Assembly (NCBI GenBank): GCA_016938015.1
Contig: JAFGVL010000105.1
Coordinates: 1 to 64,000, forward strand
Direction: 5' to 3'
Length of the DNA stretch: 64,000 nt
Source of the DNA: Paludibacteraceae bacterium
Lineage (GTDB): Bacteria; Bacteroidota; Bacteroidia; Bacteroidales; Paludibacteraceae
Shown: positions 56,002 through 64,000 of the stretch, piece by piece
Numbering within the stretch: position 1 is the first letter of the stretch
How the letters are laid out: each line of letters opens with the position of its first letter
The notes under the pieces: model-generated
Database searches by the model: none
Seen by the model: the letters and a program-made list of their open reading frames with translations, nothing else
What the model was told of the DNA's origin: nothing
Translations under genes and position numbers: made by a program

Positions 56002-57899
56002 TCTTTTACTGTTTTAAATAATTCCTCGTTAATTTTTACTGAGAATTTATTACGCAATTGTTTTATCCATTCTTTATCAAGATAGCTTTGATAGTCTTGT
56101 ACCACTTTGCCTTTTATATCTGTATAATTCTCAGGATTTGATACTAATTTTCCATCCACAAAAACAAAAGGAAAATCGGCATCGGGAGTTAACACACCCT
56201 CTTTAAAAACCAAATAATCTACTTCCTTTTTTGTTCCTTTTTCAAAGGTGCCGAATTCAGATTTTACCACAGTTTTTTCTTTATTCAGCTTATTTAATTC
56301 TACATCAATTGAATCGGAGAATGCTGTACGAAGGATGTTTTTTACTTTCTTTTCGGTTTTTGCGTTGTTGCAATAAATAATTCGTCCCTTATATTTAGGC
56401 GAGCTCCATGTGTAATTGGCTTTGTTAGCTTCAAAAAATTGGGATAAACCGGCAGTATCTTTCAAAGCCTTTTCCCAAACCGTAGCATTGCTAATATTAA
56501 ATAATAATATGCCGTCTTTATATTCTTGCACTAAATGTCCAAATTCAGGATATTTAATTTCTAAACGGCTGTTTTCGTAATTTTTAATTTCTTCATCGGA
56601 ATAGTATTGTAATGCTTGTTGAAGAACCGATGGACGTAAATTTCTTTGTTTCATAAAAGCTGCCAGCTGACTTTGAGTATAAGTTTTATCGGCAAAAGAA
56701 AACAGCATTTTATGTTGACTGGCTGCTTGTACATAAAACAAACTATCAGAAGTGTTTTTTGCAAGTTTTTGTAATTGATTAAGTGCTTTTTTATCTACTT
56801 TATAAAGGTATTCGTTTTTCAATTTAGCGATAAAAGATTGTTGAACAAGCTGCGCCCTATCTCCCATTACAAAACTTTTTTCGATGGTTGGTTTTTCTTC
56901 CTCGTATGTGCCTAACTGTTTTTTATCCAACAATTTAATTATATGCCAACCAAATTGTGTTTTTACAGGGTACGAAAAATCACCCATTTCTTTTATCTGA
57001 TAAGCGGCATCTTCGAACTCTTTAATAAAATTACCACTTTCGAGCCAAGGCAACTGTCCGTTTTTTTGTGCACTATACGTATCTTCCGAAAACTCTTTGA
57101 CCATTTTCTCAAAATTTTCTCCATTCTTCAACTGACTATAAATGTATTGAATTTCGTTTTGAGCCTGTATATTTTTTTCGGAAAGAGTATCGTTTGTAGT
57201 TTTTAAGATATGTGCCAATAACAATTTGCCTCTGGAGGGTCTTTTGCCAAACACTTTAATTAGATGATATCCATACATGCTACGAATTGGTTTAGAAACC
57301 TGTCCGATAGGAGTTGTATAAGCGGCAGTTTCAAACGAATAAATTGTTTTTAACGCAGAAATATAACCTAAGTATCCTCCTTTTTCTTTCGAAGCGGGGT
57401 CTTCAGATTGCTCTTTAGCTAAAGTAGCAAAATCTTCTTTTTTCAATCGGTCGTATAAGGTTTGTGCTTTTTTATAGGCATTTAAGGTGTCGTTTTGATT
57501 ATCATCATCAAACTTTACAAAGATATGAGCAATTTCAACATCTTCTTTCATCCTCTCATAAGCCTCTTTCATTAATTTCTCTTTGTAATCTTTATCGGTT
57601 AGGTATTCCATAGCCGATTGCCTACGGTAACCTTCTAATTCGGTAATAAAGCTTTGTGCCGTATCCATTTTTAAACTTTCGGCCTCGGCCACTTTCAGTT
57701 TAAAATCAATAAACATAGAGAGATAATCTTCTTTCGATTTTTTATCAATGCCTGTATTTGTATTATTTTTACGGTACAAATACTCGAAAGAAGATTTAGA
57801 AATTTCTTTCCCGTTGATAGTGACTAATACCGGCTCTGTAGCAAAAATAAATGCTGATAAAACGGTGCCTAGTAGCACAAATACTATACTTTTACTCAT
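55998..57899 (-). CDS. Periplasmic peptidyl-prolyl isomerase with two parvulin domains
   Basis: A 633-residue PpiC/SurA-type protein with signal peptide (IVFVLLGTVLSAFIFA). After the N-terminal helical part (ISKSSFEYLYRKNN) come two parvulin domains: EIAHIFVKFDDDN...GGYLGYISALKTIYSFETAAY...GYHLIKV, and LLLAHILKTTNDTLS...GQLPWLESGNFIKEFEDAAYQIK...FGWHIIKL. The last 250 residues are another helical region. It is the first of the three foldase-type genes and lies 29 nt after the PagL-like gene. Confidence 0.92.
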   Translation of the reverse strand: MSKSIVFVLLGTVLSAFIFATEPVLVTINGKEISKSSFEYLYRKNNTNTGIDKKSKEDYLSMFIDFKLKVAEAESLKMDTAQSFITELEGYRRQSAMEYLTDKDYKEKLMKEAYERMKEDVEIAHIFVKFDDDNQNDTLNAYKKAQTLYDRLKKEDFATLAKEQSEDPASKEKGGYLGYISALKTIYSFETAAYTTPIGQVSKPIRSMYGYHLIKVFGKRPSRGKLLLAHILKTTNDTLSEKNIQAQNEIQYIYSQLKNGENFEKMVKEFSEDTYSAQKNGQLPWLESGNFIKEFEDAAYQIKEMGDFSYPVKTQFGWHIIKLLDKKQLGTYEEEKPTIEKSFVMGDRAQLVQQSFIAKLKNEYLYKVDKKALNQLQKLAKNTSDSLFYVQAASQHKMLFSFADKTYTQSQLAAFMKQRNLRPSVLQQALQYYSDEEIKNYENSRLEIKYPEFGHLVQEYKDGILLFNISNATVWEKALKDTAGLSQFFEANKANYTWSSPKYKGRIIYCNNAKTEKKVKNILRTAFSDSIDVELNKLNKEKTVVKSEFGTFEKGTKKEVDYLVFKEGVLTPDADFPFVFVDGKLVSNPENYTDIKGKVVQDYQSYLDKEWIKQLRNKFSVKINEELFKTVKD

Positions 57900-57928
57900 C
57901 GTTTTTTTATGTTTTTATTAGGTAATAA

Positions 57929-60031
57929 TTACAATAGAATAGAATAACCCAATCCGAAAGTAATATACTCTGCCGTTAGCATATGAGTTTTAAGCGCAAC
58001 AACTCCAAACAAACCATTTGTAAATCGGTATTTCATTGCTAATCTGAAATACGTATTGTTCAAAAATTGATAGTCGTAATTATACTGTGGTTGTATATTA
58101 TCATAAAAATAATACCCACCATCAATTGCTGCAGTTACTCGTCCTAACACAAACTCGTTGGATAAACAGCCACCTCCTCGAATGCGTTGTTCAAACTTAT
58201 CAGGATCCATACGGGTGGTAAAAAAGTTAGCATAGGCATTGGGGTAAGCTGTGTGGGTATCTGCAAAAGCATCGTCGTAAAAACCATCAACACCCAAACC
58301 TATACGGTAAATATTTGCCGCTTGAAAATACAAACCTAGGTTAATATTTCCTACCAAGTATTGCTTAGTATCAAAACGATTCATTTCACGCATAAAGGCA
58401 GATCCCATAATATCTAAGGTAAAGTACTTAGGTAATGGTTCACCCGAAGCTCTAACCACAGGGGTTAAAACACTAGGACAATATTTCATGCCTAATTCGG
58501 CGGTAAACATATTTAAGCCGTTGTTAGGAGATGCAAAATTACCATTAGATAAGTGAGTCATGTACGCACCCAGCGAGAATGAATAATGCGATAAAGCATC
58601 TTGACGTTGGTTGGAAATATTAGTAAAAGGACGAATAACTAAATTGAAACCTCCTTTTATATATACATTGATAGGAGAACCAAACATGGGTGTAATCTCT
58701 GCTACAGGTATACTATCGTTATTTGTTAGCGATTGTTTATTCCATTTGGTAACATAACTAGCTCCAAAACCTGCTGTTAAGTTAAAGTCCACCGGATCGG
58801 TACTTAACAATGGAATATCTACATATGGATAAATGGCAAAAGCCGAACCGAGTAAAGCCTCGTTGCCCAAGTTTAAGTAAGTAAAACCTAAACCGGTAGT
58901 AGGCACATTAAAATAATGATGCCAGTTTTTACTGCCAACAGTAGGCCATTCTACACAAAACTCAGCTCCTAAAACAGGGCGTAAAGAAGCACCGGTTAAA
59001 TAGCTCTTTTGTTCAGCTTCGTGTTGGTAAATTTTTCCGGCTATTAAATTATATTTATACTGACGTGGTTTGTCGTATATTAAATCGCTGGTTAAACCTA
59101 CATTTTCGTAATCGCTGTAAGATTTTGGGGTGTTATCTACCCGCTCGTATCGAGGAGCTGCGGTTACCGATGCTAGATCTACATTCGACCAATTATTAGA
59201 GGCATTTTCGTATTTATTGGCTTTGTTTTTTGAAGGAGATCCTCCATCAAGCCAAAGGCCTCCACCCGATTTAACACCTGCACGACCCGAACCGCTTGAC
59301 CAGCTATCGTTTGCTTTGCCTTTTCCGCCTCTGGAAGAGCCACCTGAATTATCAGCCCAAATACCTCCACCTTTACCAACTTTGGCACTAGTACCTGAAT
59401 TTGCAGCAACCCACGAATCATTTGCACGACCACGACCTCTATTAGTTCCTCTTTTCGAACTACCATCCCAATCGTTATATGCACTGGAGTAATCTACTTT
59501 TAGCTTACGTTTTCCATCGCTGGCAGTCCATGTACCTCCGGATTTTTTACTCTTATTTCGTGAATTAGAATTATCGGCAAAGGGATCATATCCTCCTGCT
59601 CCGGCTTTGCCACGTTTTTTATTTCCTTTTTCATCAAAAGGATCATAACCTCCAGCGGAAGTTCTTCCTTTGTATTTTCCTTTTTTATCGTTTGAGGCAA
59701 AAGGGTCATATCCGGCACCACCTTTTTTCCCTTTTTTATTTTTTTTATCATAGTCGGCAAAGGGATCAAAGCCTCCGGCATTAGAACTTTTTCCTCCCGA
59801 CGAAGCAAAGGGATCAAAACCTTGAGAAGAACCACTTCTTTTACGTTTTGTTTTTTTGCCTCCTCCTATTGAGTATAAAGAACCATTACCCGATCTTTTG
59901 CCGGTCATTTTAGCTGACTTTTGTTTTCTGGCTTGATTTCTACCTTTAATAGAACAGTCTTCGCCTAAACATTGAGCACTTAAGTTAAAGCTTATAAGAG
60001 ATGCAATAAATAAAATGAGGTATTTTTTCAT
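57929..60031 (-). CDS. Outer-membrane PagL-like barrel with repetitive Gly/Lys-rich N-terminal region
   Basis: A 700-residue exported protein (signal MKKYLILFIASLISFNLSAQ). Residues about 30-165 are basic, low-complexity and carry five G(F/Y)DPF units; about 166-285 has W-centred units (GGTWTASDG, ANDSWVAA, GGGIWADN, ANDSWSSG, GGGLWLDG). From about residue 325 a beta-barrel follows, with MTHLSNGNFA (His493, Ser495) and TAELGMKY (Glu512), resembling the His-Ser-Glu set of PagL lipid A 3-O-deacylase/acyloxyacyl hydrolase-like proteins. The catalytic match is by eye. It leads into the foldase/OstA block, consistent with LPS and outer-membrane work. Confidence 0.72.
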   Translation of the reverse strand: MKKYLILFIASLISFNLSAQCLGEDCSIKGRNQARKQKSAKMTGKRSGNGSLYSIGGGKKTKRKRSGSSQGFDPFASSGGKSSNAGGFDPFADYDKKNKKGKKGGAGYDPFASNDKKGKYKGRTSAGGYDPFDEKGNKKRGKAGAGGYDPFADNSNSRNKSKKSGGTWTASDGKRKLKVDYSSAYNDWDGSSKRGTNRGRGRANDSWVAANSGTSAKVGKGGGIWADNSGGSSRGGKGKANDSWSSGSGRAGVKSGGGLWLDGGSPSKNKANKYENASNNWSNVDLASVTAAPRYERVDNTPKSYSDYENVGLTSDLIYDKPRQYKYNLIAGKIYQHEAEQKSYLTGASLRPVLGAEFCVEWPTVGSKNWHHYFNVPTTGLGFTYLNLGNEALLGSAFAIYPYVDIPLLSTDPVDFNLTAGFGASYVTKWNKQSLTNNDSIPVAEITPMFGSPINVYIKGGFNLVIRPFTNISNQRQDALSHYSFSLGAYMTHLSNGNFASPNNGLNMFTAELGMKYCPSVLTPVVRASGEPLPKYFTLDIMGSAFMREMNRFDTKQYLVGNINLGLYFQAANIYRIGLGVDGFYDDAFADTHTAYPNAYANFFTTRMDPDKFEQRIRGGGCLSNEFVLGRVTAAIDGGYYFYDNIQPQYNYDYQFLNNTYFRLAMKYRFTNGLFGVVALKTHMLTAEYITFGLGYSILL
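59573..59821 (-). repeat. In-frame G(F/Y)DPF coding repeats
   Basis: Five copies of GFDPFAS/GFDPFAD/GYDPFAS/GYDPFDE/GYDPFAD at about residues 71, 87, 107, 128 and 147 of the PagL-like protein, spaced 16-21 residues apart by Lys/Gly/Asn-rich linkers. At DNA level 'aaagggatcaaa' / 'aaagggatcata' recurs (plus strand). Confidence 0.85.
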
Positions 60032-60075
60032 AAAGTAACAAATACATTTTCAATTAAAAATGAAGAAAAAAGATA

Positions 60076-60083
60076 TATCTTTG
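60076..60083 (+). promoter_or_regulatory. Putative -7 box of gldF
   Basis: tatctttg matches TAnnTTTG, 46 nt before the gldF ATG, in the 98-nt divergent gap with the PagL-like gene. No -33 TTTG is seen. Confidence 0.5.
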
Positions 60084-60129
60084 TTCCTGTTTTTGAGGAA
60101 CCACAAATATATAAAATACTTGCTAAACC

Positions 60130-60852
60130 ATGATTGTTTTACTAAAAAAAGAATTGCGCAGCTTTTTCAGCTCTGCCACAGGATACATAGTGATAGGTAT
60201 TTTCCTGCTTTTTACAGGTTTGTTTTTATGGGTATTTCCGGGTCAATATAACATACCCGAATCAGGATATGCACAACTGGACGGGCTTTTTGAATTAGCT
60301 CCGTGGTTGTTTTTATTTTTAGTTCCTGCAGTAACCATGCGTATGTTTGCCGAAGAAAAACGCAACGGCACCATCGAACTATTGTACACAAAACCATTAA
60401 CGGGATTAGAAATTGTTCTTGGAAAATACTTAGCTGCAGTGGTACTGGTTCTGCTTGCGCTTTTACCTACTCTTATCTATTTTGGCAGTGTTTATTACTT
60501 GGCCGAACCTTTTGGTAATGTTGATACAGGAGCTTTTTGGGGTTCTTTTATCGGGTTGTTTTTTTTAGCCGCTATATATGTTGCCATTGGCGTTTTTTGC
60601 TCGTCGATTAGCAATAATCAAATAGTATCGTTTATTACCGCCGTTATTATGTGTTTTTTTATTTATTCCGGTTTCGATTTAATCGGGTCGTTATTTTCTT
60701 CAGGAAAAACCATTACCTTTATATCATCCATAGGCATCAATGCTCATTATGAATCGATGAGTAGAGGAGTAATTGATAGTAGAGATGTACTTTATTTTTT
60801 AAGTGTAAGTGCCTTGTTTATTTTTGGAACTAAACTAACTATAAAACAATAA
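60130..60852 (+). CDS. gldF: Gliding-motility-associated ABC transporter permease GldF
   Basis: A 240-residue ABC-2 type permease with six hydrophobic segments. Family sequence: LLKKELRSFFSSATGYIVIGIFLLFTGLFLWVFP, FLVPAVTMRMFAEEKRNGTIELLYTKPLT and EIVLGKYLAAV. GldF forms the membrane part of the GldA-GldF-GldG transporter. Full length. gldG is normally the next gene but here lies 12 kb away upstream, and surE follows instead. Confidence 0.9.
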   Translation: MIVLLKKELRSFFSSATGYIVIGIFLLFTGLFLWVFPGQYNIPESGYAQLDGLFELAPWLFLFLVPAVTMRMFAEEKRNGTIELLYTKPLTGLEIVLGKYLAAVVLVLLALLPTLIYFGSVYYLAEPFGNVDTGAFWGSFIGLFFLAAIYVAIGVFCSSISNNQIVSFITAVIMCFFIYSGFDLIGSLFSSGKTITFISSIGINAHYESMSRGVIDSRDVLYFLSVSALFIFGTKLTIKQ

Positions 60853-60986
60853 ACCATTGGTTGTGATTTTTTTCTCCCAACCATATTTGATACGTTATTT
60901 CTTGTAAAATTACAAACAACCAATAGCTAAACGGAAAGTCGAAACGCAATACAAAAACTTAATTTTCTTTACCTAAACCCATAGCA

Positions 60987-61751
60987 ATGCCTCTTATTTT
61001 AATATCCAACGATGATGGTATAACTGCAAAGGGAATTCAGTCTTTGATTGAAAGCATGCGCCCTTTGGGATCTGTAATAGTTGTAGCTCCAGATAGCCCG
61101 CGTTCAGCACAATCGAGTGCTTTAACTGTTACGACTCCTCTTCGTGTAAAAAAAATTCATGAAGAAGAGGGTTTAGTACAATATATTTGCAACGGCACGC
61201 CATCAGACTGCGTGAAATTAGCCTTAAATCAACTTTGTCCGAGAAAACCCGATATAGTAGTTGCCGGTATTAATCACGGCACAAATTCTTCTATCAGCGT
61301 AATTTATTCAGGTACAATAGGAGCTACCATTGAAGGATGTGTTAACGGAATACCTTCAATAGGCTTCTCATTATGCAATTTTGACCCTCGAGCAGATTTT
61401 AGTACCGCCATGATTTATGCTCAAAGAATAACCAAAAAAATAGTTCAAGAAGGACTTCCAAAAGGTATTTGTTTAAACGTAAACATACCCGATTTAAAAA
61501 CTATTAAAGGCATAAAAATTTGCCGCCAATCGGAAGGATATTGGTCGGAAGAGTTTATTAAACGCGAAGACCCTTACGGAAAGCATTATTATTGGCTTAC
61601 GGGCGAATTTATAAATGCCGAAAAACTAAATGACGACACCGACGAATGGGCGTTAGAAAACGGCTATATTTCCATTGTACCGGTAAAAGTTGACATGACA
61701 GCTTATGAATACATCAACGACTTAAAAAAATTAGATTATGAGCAAGAGTAG
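60987..61751 (+). CDS. surE: 5'/3'-nucleotidase SurE
   Basis: A 254-residue metal-dependent phosphatase acting on nucleoside monophosphates and related substrates. Active-site motifs: LILISNDDGITAKGIQSL (the DD pair), VVAPDSPRSAQSSALTV, NGTPSDCVKLAL and AGINHGTNSSISVIYSGTIGATIEG. The 3' end overlaps the next gene by 14 nt. The upstream 134 nt contain an inverted repeat (attggttgt at 60856-60864, acaaccaat at 60916-60924) enclosing the palindrome ttgtaa-aa-ttacaa. Confidence 0.96.
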   Translation: MPLILISNDDGITAKGIQSLIESMRPLGSVIVVAPDSPRSAQSSALTVTTPLRVKKIHEEEGLVQYICNGTPSDCVKLALNQLCPRKPDIVVAGINHGTNSSISVIYSGTIGATIEGCVNGIPSIGFSLCNFDPRADFSTAMIYAQRITKKIVQEGLPKGICLNVNIPDLKTIKGIKICRQSEGYWSEEFIKREDPYGKHYYWLTGEFINAEKLNDDTDEWALENGYISIVPVKVDMTAYEYINDLKKLDYEQE

Positions 61752-62055
61752 TTGGAACAATGAAACAGATGGCAACGGACGAGATAACTTTTGGATGGGA
61801 TTTATTCCTTCATTTATACTTCCATTTATTATATTGGTTATTATTTTTAAAACTAAATACACTACAGAAAAACCTTTATTTGAAGCTTTGTATAAATTTT
61901 CGGCAACCGGCTTATTAGGAAAAGACCTTTTAGCAAGTACTATTATTTGTTTTGTGTTGTTATTTGTATTTAATATACTCAAAAAAGAACGCGCCAGTAT
62001 GGGTGCTTTTGTTGGCGTAGTACCTTATATTATTTTAACTTTTTGGATTATGTAA
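61738..62055 (+). CDS. Small membrane protein between surE and lpxB
   Basis: A 105-residue protein with three predicted membrane helices (FIPSFILPFIILVIIF, LLASTIICFVLLFVFNIL and GVVPYIILTFWIM) after a polar N-terminus (MSKSSWNNETDGNGRDN). It overlaps surE by 14 nt in another frame, so translation is coupled. A protein of this size and topology lies between surE and lpxB in other Bacteroidota as far as I recall; its function is unknown, perhaps linked to lipid A synthesis. Confidence 0.75.
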   Translation: MSKSSWNNETDGNGRDNFWMGFIPSFILPFIILVIIFKTKYTTEKPLFEALYKFSATGLLGKDLLASTIICFVLLFVFNILKKERASMGAFVGVVPYIILTFWIM

Positions 62056-62108
62056 GTTTTAGTCCCGGTAAAATGGAACAATTCTTATAAAACTAACCGT
62101 ATAATAAC

Positions 62109-63236
62109 TTGAAATATTATCTTATAGCCGGCGAAGCATCGGGCGACTTACACGGAGCTAATTTGATGCACGAAATAAAACAATTGGATGCACACGCTGA
62201 ATTTTGTTTTATGGGAGGCGATTTAATGCAAGCCCAAGGCGGTAAAATAGTAAAGCACTACCGCGATATGGCTTTTATGGGTATTATAATGGTATTACTC
62301 AACGCTCGCACTGTATGGAACAACCTACAACAATGCAAGCAAAGCATAAAAACCTTTGAACCGGATGTACTGATTCTAATTGATTATCCCGGTTTTAATT
62401 TACGAATGGCTAAGTTTGCTAAAAAACAACTTCCTCATACGCCTGTTTATTACTACATTTCTCCTAAAATATGGGCATGGAAAGAATACCGTATCAAGTC
62501 GATAAAAAAATACATCGATAAAATGTTTACCATTTTACCTTTCGAAACAGAGTTTTACAAAAAACACCAATTCGAAGTAGAATATGTAGGCAACCCCAGT
62601 GTAGATTCTGTGGCATTTCGTACTAATAAAGACGAAAGTTTCAGCTCTTTTGTTGAACGAAATAAATTAGATTCAAAACCCATTATAGCGCTATTAGCAG
62701 GAAGCAGAAAACAAGAAATTAAGGGTTGCCTTCCGATAATGGTAAAAATGATTGATTTATTCCCCGACTATCAATTTGTTATAGGAGGCGCTCCTGCCAT
62801 TACGCCCGATTTTTATGCCAATATTATTGGCAACAATAAGATTCAAGTAGTTTACGGGCAAACCTACGATTTACTGCAACAAGCACATGCAGCGGTAGTT
62901 AATTCCGGAACTGCCACGCTCGAAACTGCTTTATTTAAAGTGCCCGAAGTAGTAGTATACCATTGGAAACTTGGTGTTATAATGAACATTTTACAACAGT
63001 TAGTGTTGAAAGTAAAATATGTTTCCCTAGTAAATCTTATTTACAACAAAATGTTAGTAAAAGAACTAATTGCCGCTAATTTTACGACAGAAAATTTACA
63101 CAAAGAATTAACCCTCCTTTTAAACCCTTCCTACAGAGAAAACTTACTGAAAGGGTATGATGAGGTTATTGAAAAACTTGGGAAACCGGGAGCTGCCAAA
63201 CACACAGCTGAAAAAATGTGGCATTATTTAAACTAA
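62109..63236 (+). CDS. lpxB: Lipid-A-disaccharide synthase
   Basis: LpxB (375 residues) joins UDP-diacylglucosamine and lipid X to form the lipid A disaccharide at the inner membrane. It starts with TTG: an in-frame stop lies 15 nt upstream and no ATG or GTG intervenes, and the product begins MKYYLIAGEASGDLHGANL as expected. Further motifs: DVLILIDYPGFNLRMAKFAK, YYISPKIWAWKEYR, LLAGSRKQEIKG and AAVVNSGTATLETAL. It confirms an LPS-making cell. Confidence 0.95.
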   Translation: MKYYLIAGEASGDLHGANLMHEIKQLDAHAEFCFMGGDLMQAQGGKIVKHYRDMAFMGIIMVLLNARTVWNNLQQCKQSIKTFEPDVLILIDYPGFNLRMAKFAKKQLPHTPVYYYISPKIWAWKEYRIKSIKKYIDKMFTILPFETEFYKKHQFEVEYVGNPSVDSVAFRTNKDESFSSFVERNKLDSKPIIALLAGSRKQEIKGCLPIMVKMIDLFPDYQFVIGGAPAITPDFYANIIGNNKIQVVYGQTYDLLQQAHAAVVNSGTATLETALFKVPEVVVYHWKLGVIMNILQQLVLKVKYVSLVNLIYNKMLVKELIAANFTTENLHKELTLLLNPSYRENLLKGYDEVIEKLGKPGAAKHTAEKMWHYLN

Positions 63237-63335
63237 ATGCATTATTTTTTTCACATTTTTGTAAAAACTTCGTTGTTTTAAAACAAGTACATTCGTGCAT
63301 AAACCAATAGATAAACTTAATTAAAAAATATTCAG

Positions 63336-64000
63336 ATGAAAAAAATTTTGTTATGCGCCCTTTCATTGCTTAGTTTCTTGCAAATGAATTTTGCCGCAAC
63401 TCCAACCTTATCGGCTAATGCCATACAAGCGTGTTATGACGGAACTACAAAACCCATCTTAAACATCGTAGCCGGCAGTGCCCAAACATCCTATGTGAGT
63501 GGGGCTATCAACGACCCAACAAACGCTGCCTTTGCTAAAGGCATTTACTTTACATCTACTAATAACCCTACTTCATTTACTATTACCAGTGATAATACAG
63601 CGGTAGTGCCGGTAGCCAATATAAGCATGACTTTAATTAGTGGCGATCAATATGTGTGCAAAATTAAACCTATTGGAGTTGGATACGCAACTATTAAAAT
63701 TATTGCTACAAATGGTGCAAACTCTCCAACTTATACAATAAAATATGCCGCATCGGCTGCATCGGCCTATGCATCAAACACCATTTTTCCTACAGGCATT
63801 GCCGATGCATCAGCAGCGGCAGTAGTAGATGACAATTTTATGTTTGTAGCGGATGATGAAACAAACTTACTCCGCTTGTTTAGCCGTAAAGAATCCGGAC
63901 AATCTATTTACAGTTTAGATATTACGTCTTCAGCAGGAGGTATTGTTGGCGAAGAATTTGACTTAGAAGGAGCTTCTAAAAGTAGCGTTTCTTACAATTC
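63336..64000 (+). CDS. Secreted protein, N-terminal part (runs off window)
   Basis: An ORF open to the end of the window (221 codons so far), missing from the ORF track because it has no stop. It begins with a signal peptide, MKKILLCALSLLSFLQMNFA. An Ig-like beta-sandwich follows (FTSTNNPTSFTITSDNTAVVP...IKPIGVGYATIKIIATNG), then from about residue 165 a new domain (AAVVDDNFMFVADDETNLLRLFSRK) that resembles DUF3616-type beta-propeller starts. A T9SS tail would be expected in the missing part (inference). Confidence 0.75.
   Translation, partial: MKKILLCALSLLSFLQMNFAATPTLSANAIQACYDGTTKPILNIVAGSAQTSYVSGAINDPTNAAFAKGIYFTSTNNPTSFTITSDNTAVVPVANISMTLISGDQYVCKIKPIGVGYATIKIIATNGANSPTYTIKYAASAASAYASNTIFPTGIADASAAAVVDDNFMFVADDETNLLRLFSRKESGQSIYSLDITSSAGGIVGEEFDLEGASKSSVSYN

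Noticed and set aside
59130-59492. 120-residue plus-strand ORF, and the 59179-59484 and 59500-59835 minus-strand ORFs
   Set aside because: Out-of-frame readings of the repetitive Gly/Lys-rich coding region of the PagL-like gene.

Overview
The window is AT-rich chromosomal DNA of a member of the Bacteroidota, most likely order Bacteroidales (inference). The evidence is type IX secretion C-terminal sorting tails on several exported proteins, gldF and gldG, a parA-parB-DUF5683-LysM transglycosylase cluster, three surA-like folding factors next to an OstA-like protein, eno after rplQ, -7 boxes of the form TAnnTTTG, and a near absence of Shine-Dalgarno sequences. I found no tRNA, rRNA, CRISPR array or recognisable insertion sequence.

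Left edge (1-2162): the 3' end of threonine synthase, a 30-bp perfect hairpin, a two-gene toxin-antitoxin module (HTH protein plus AbiEii-type nucleotidyltransferase), and nested palindromes. From 2163 to 21809 the minus strand carries one nearly unbroken translation cluster: rpsL-rpsG-fusA-rpsJ-rplCDWB-rpsS-rplV-rpsC-rplP-rpmC-rpsQ-rplNXE-rpsN-rpsH-rplFR-rpsE-rpmD-rplO-secY-map-infA-rpmJ-rpsMKD-rpoA-rplQ, then eno behind its own promoter and terminator. A consensus promoter precedes rpsL. Four intercistronic gaps hold dyad structures that may be ribosomal-protein regulatory sites, and only rplW and rplF (perhaps rplE) have a clear Shine-Dalgarno sequence.

21810-25320 is repeat-rich and accessory: a low-molecular-weight tyrosine phosphatase, a T9SS cargo protein and an AT-rich orphan secreted protein lying between copies of the same repeat. 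25324-45864 holds a T9SS-exported papain-like protease, a PgpH-type HD phosphodiesterase, an NlpC/P60 hydrolase, priA, recJ, tsaC, a polyprenyl-phosphate sugar transferase, a ClC protein, an HTH regulator, a 45-residue membrane peptide absent from the ORF track, an HU protein, and the minus-strand operon parA-parB-DUF5683-mltD-merR-alkaline phosphatase.

46123-50701 (plus strand) is gldG, dnaN with a textbook Bacteroidota promoter, a DnaQ-like exonuclease and trmN6. 50793-60031 (minus strand) is an envelope-biogenesis block: a PagL-like barrel with a repetitive Gly/Lys-rich N-terminus, three SurA/PpiC-type proteins, an OstA/LptA-like protein and a T9SS cargo protein. 60130-64000 (plus strand) holds gldF, separated by 12 kb from gldG, then surE, a small membrane protein, lpxB (TTG start) and the 5' part of a secreted protein running off the window. 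The most unusual items are the HTH/AbiEii module, the repeat-plus-PagL protein, the split gldF/gldG pair, the selective Shine-Dalgarno use and the intercistronic dyads.
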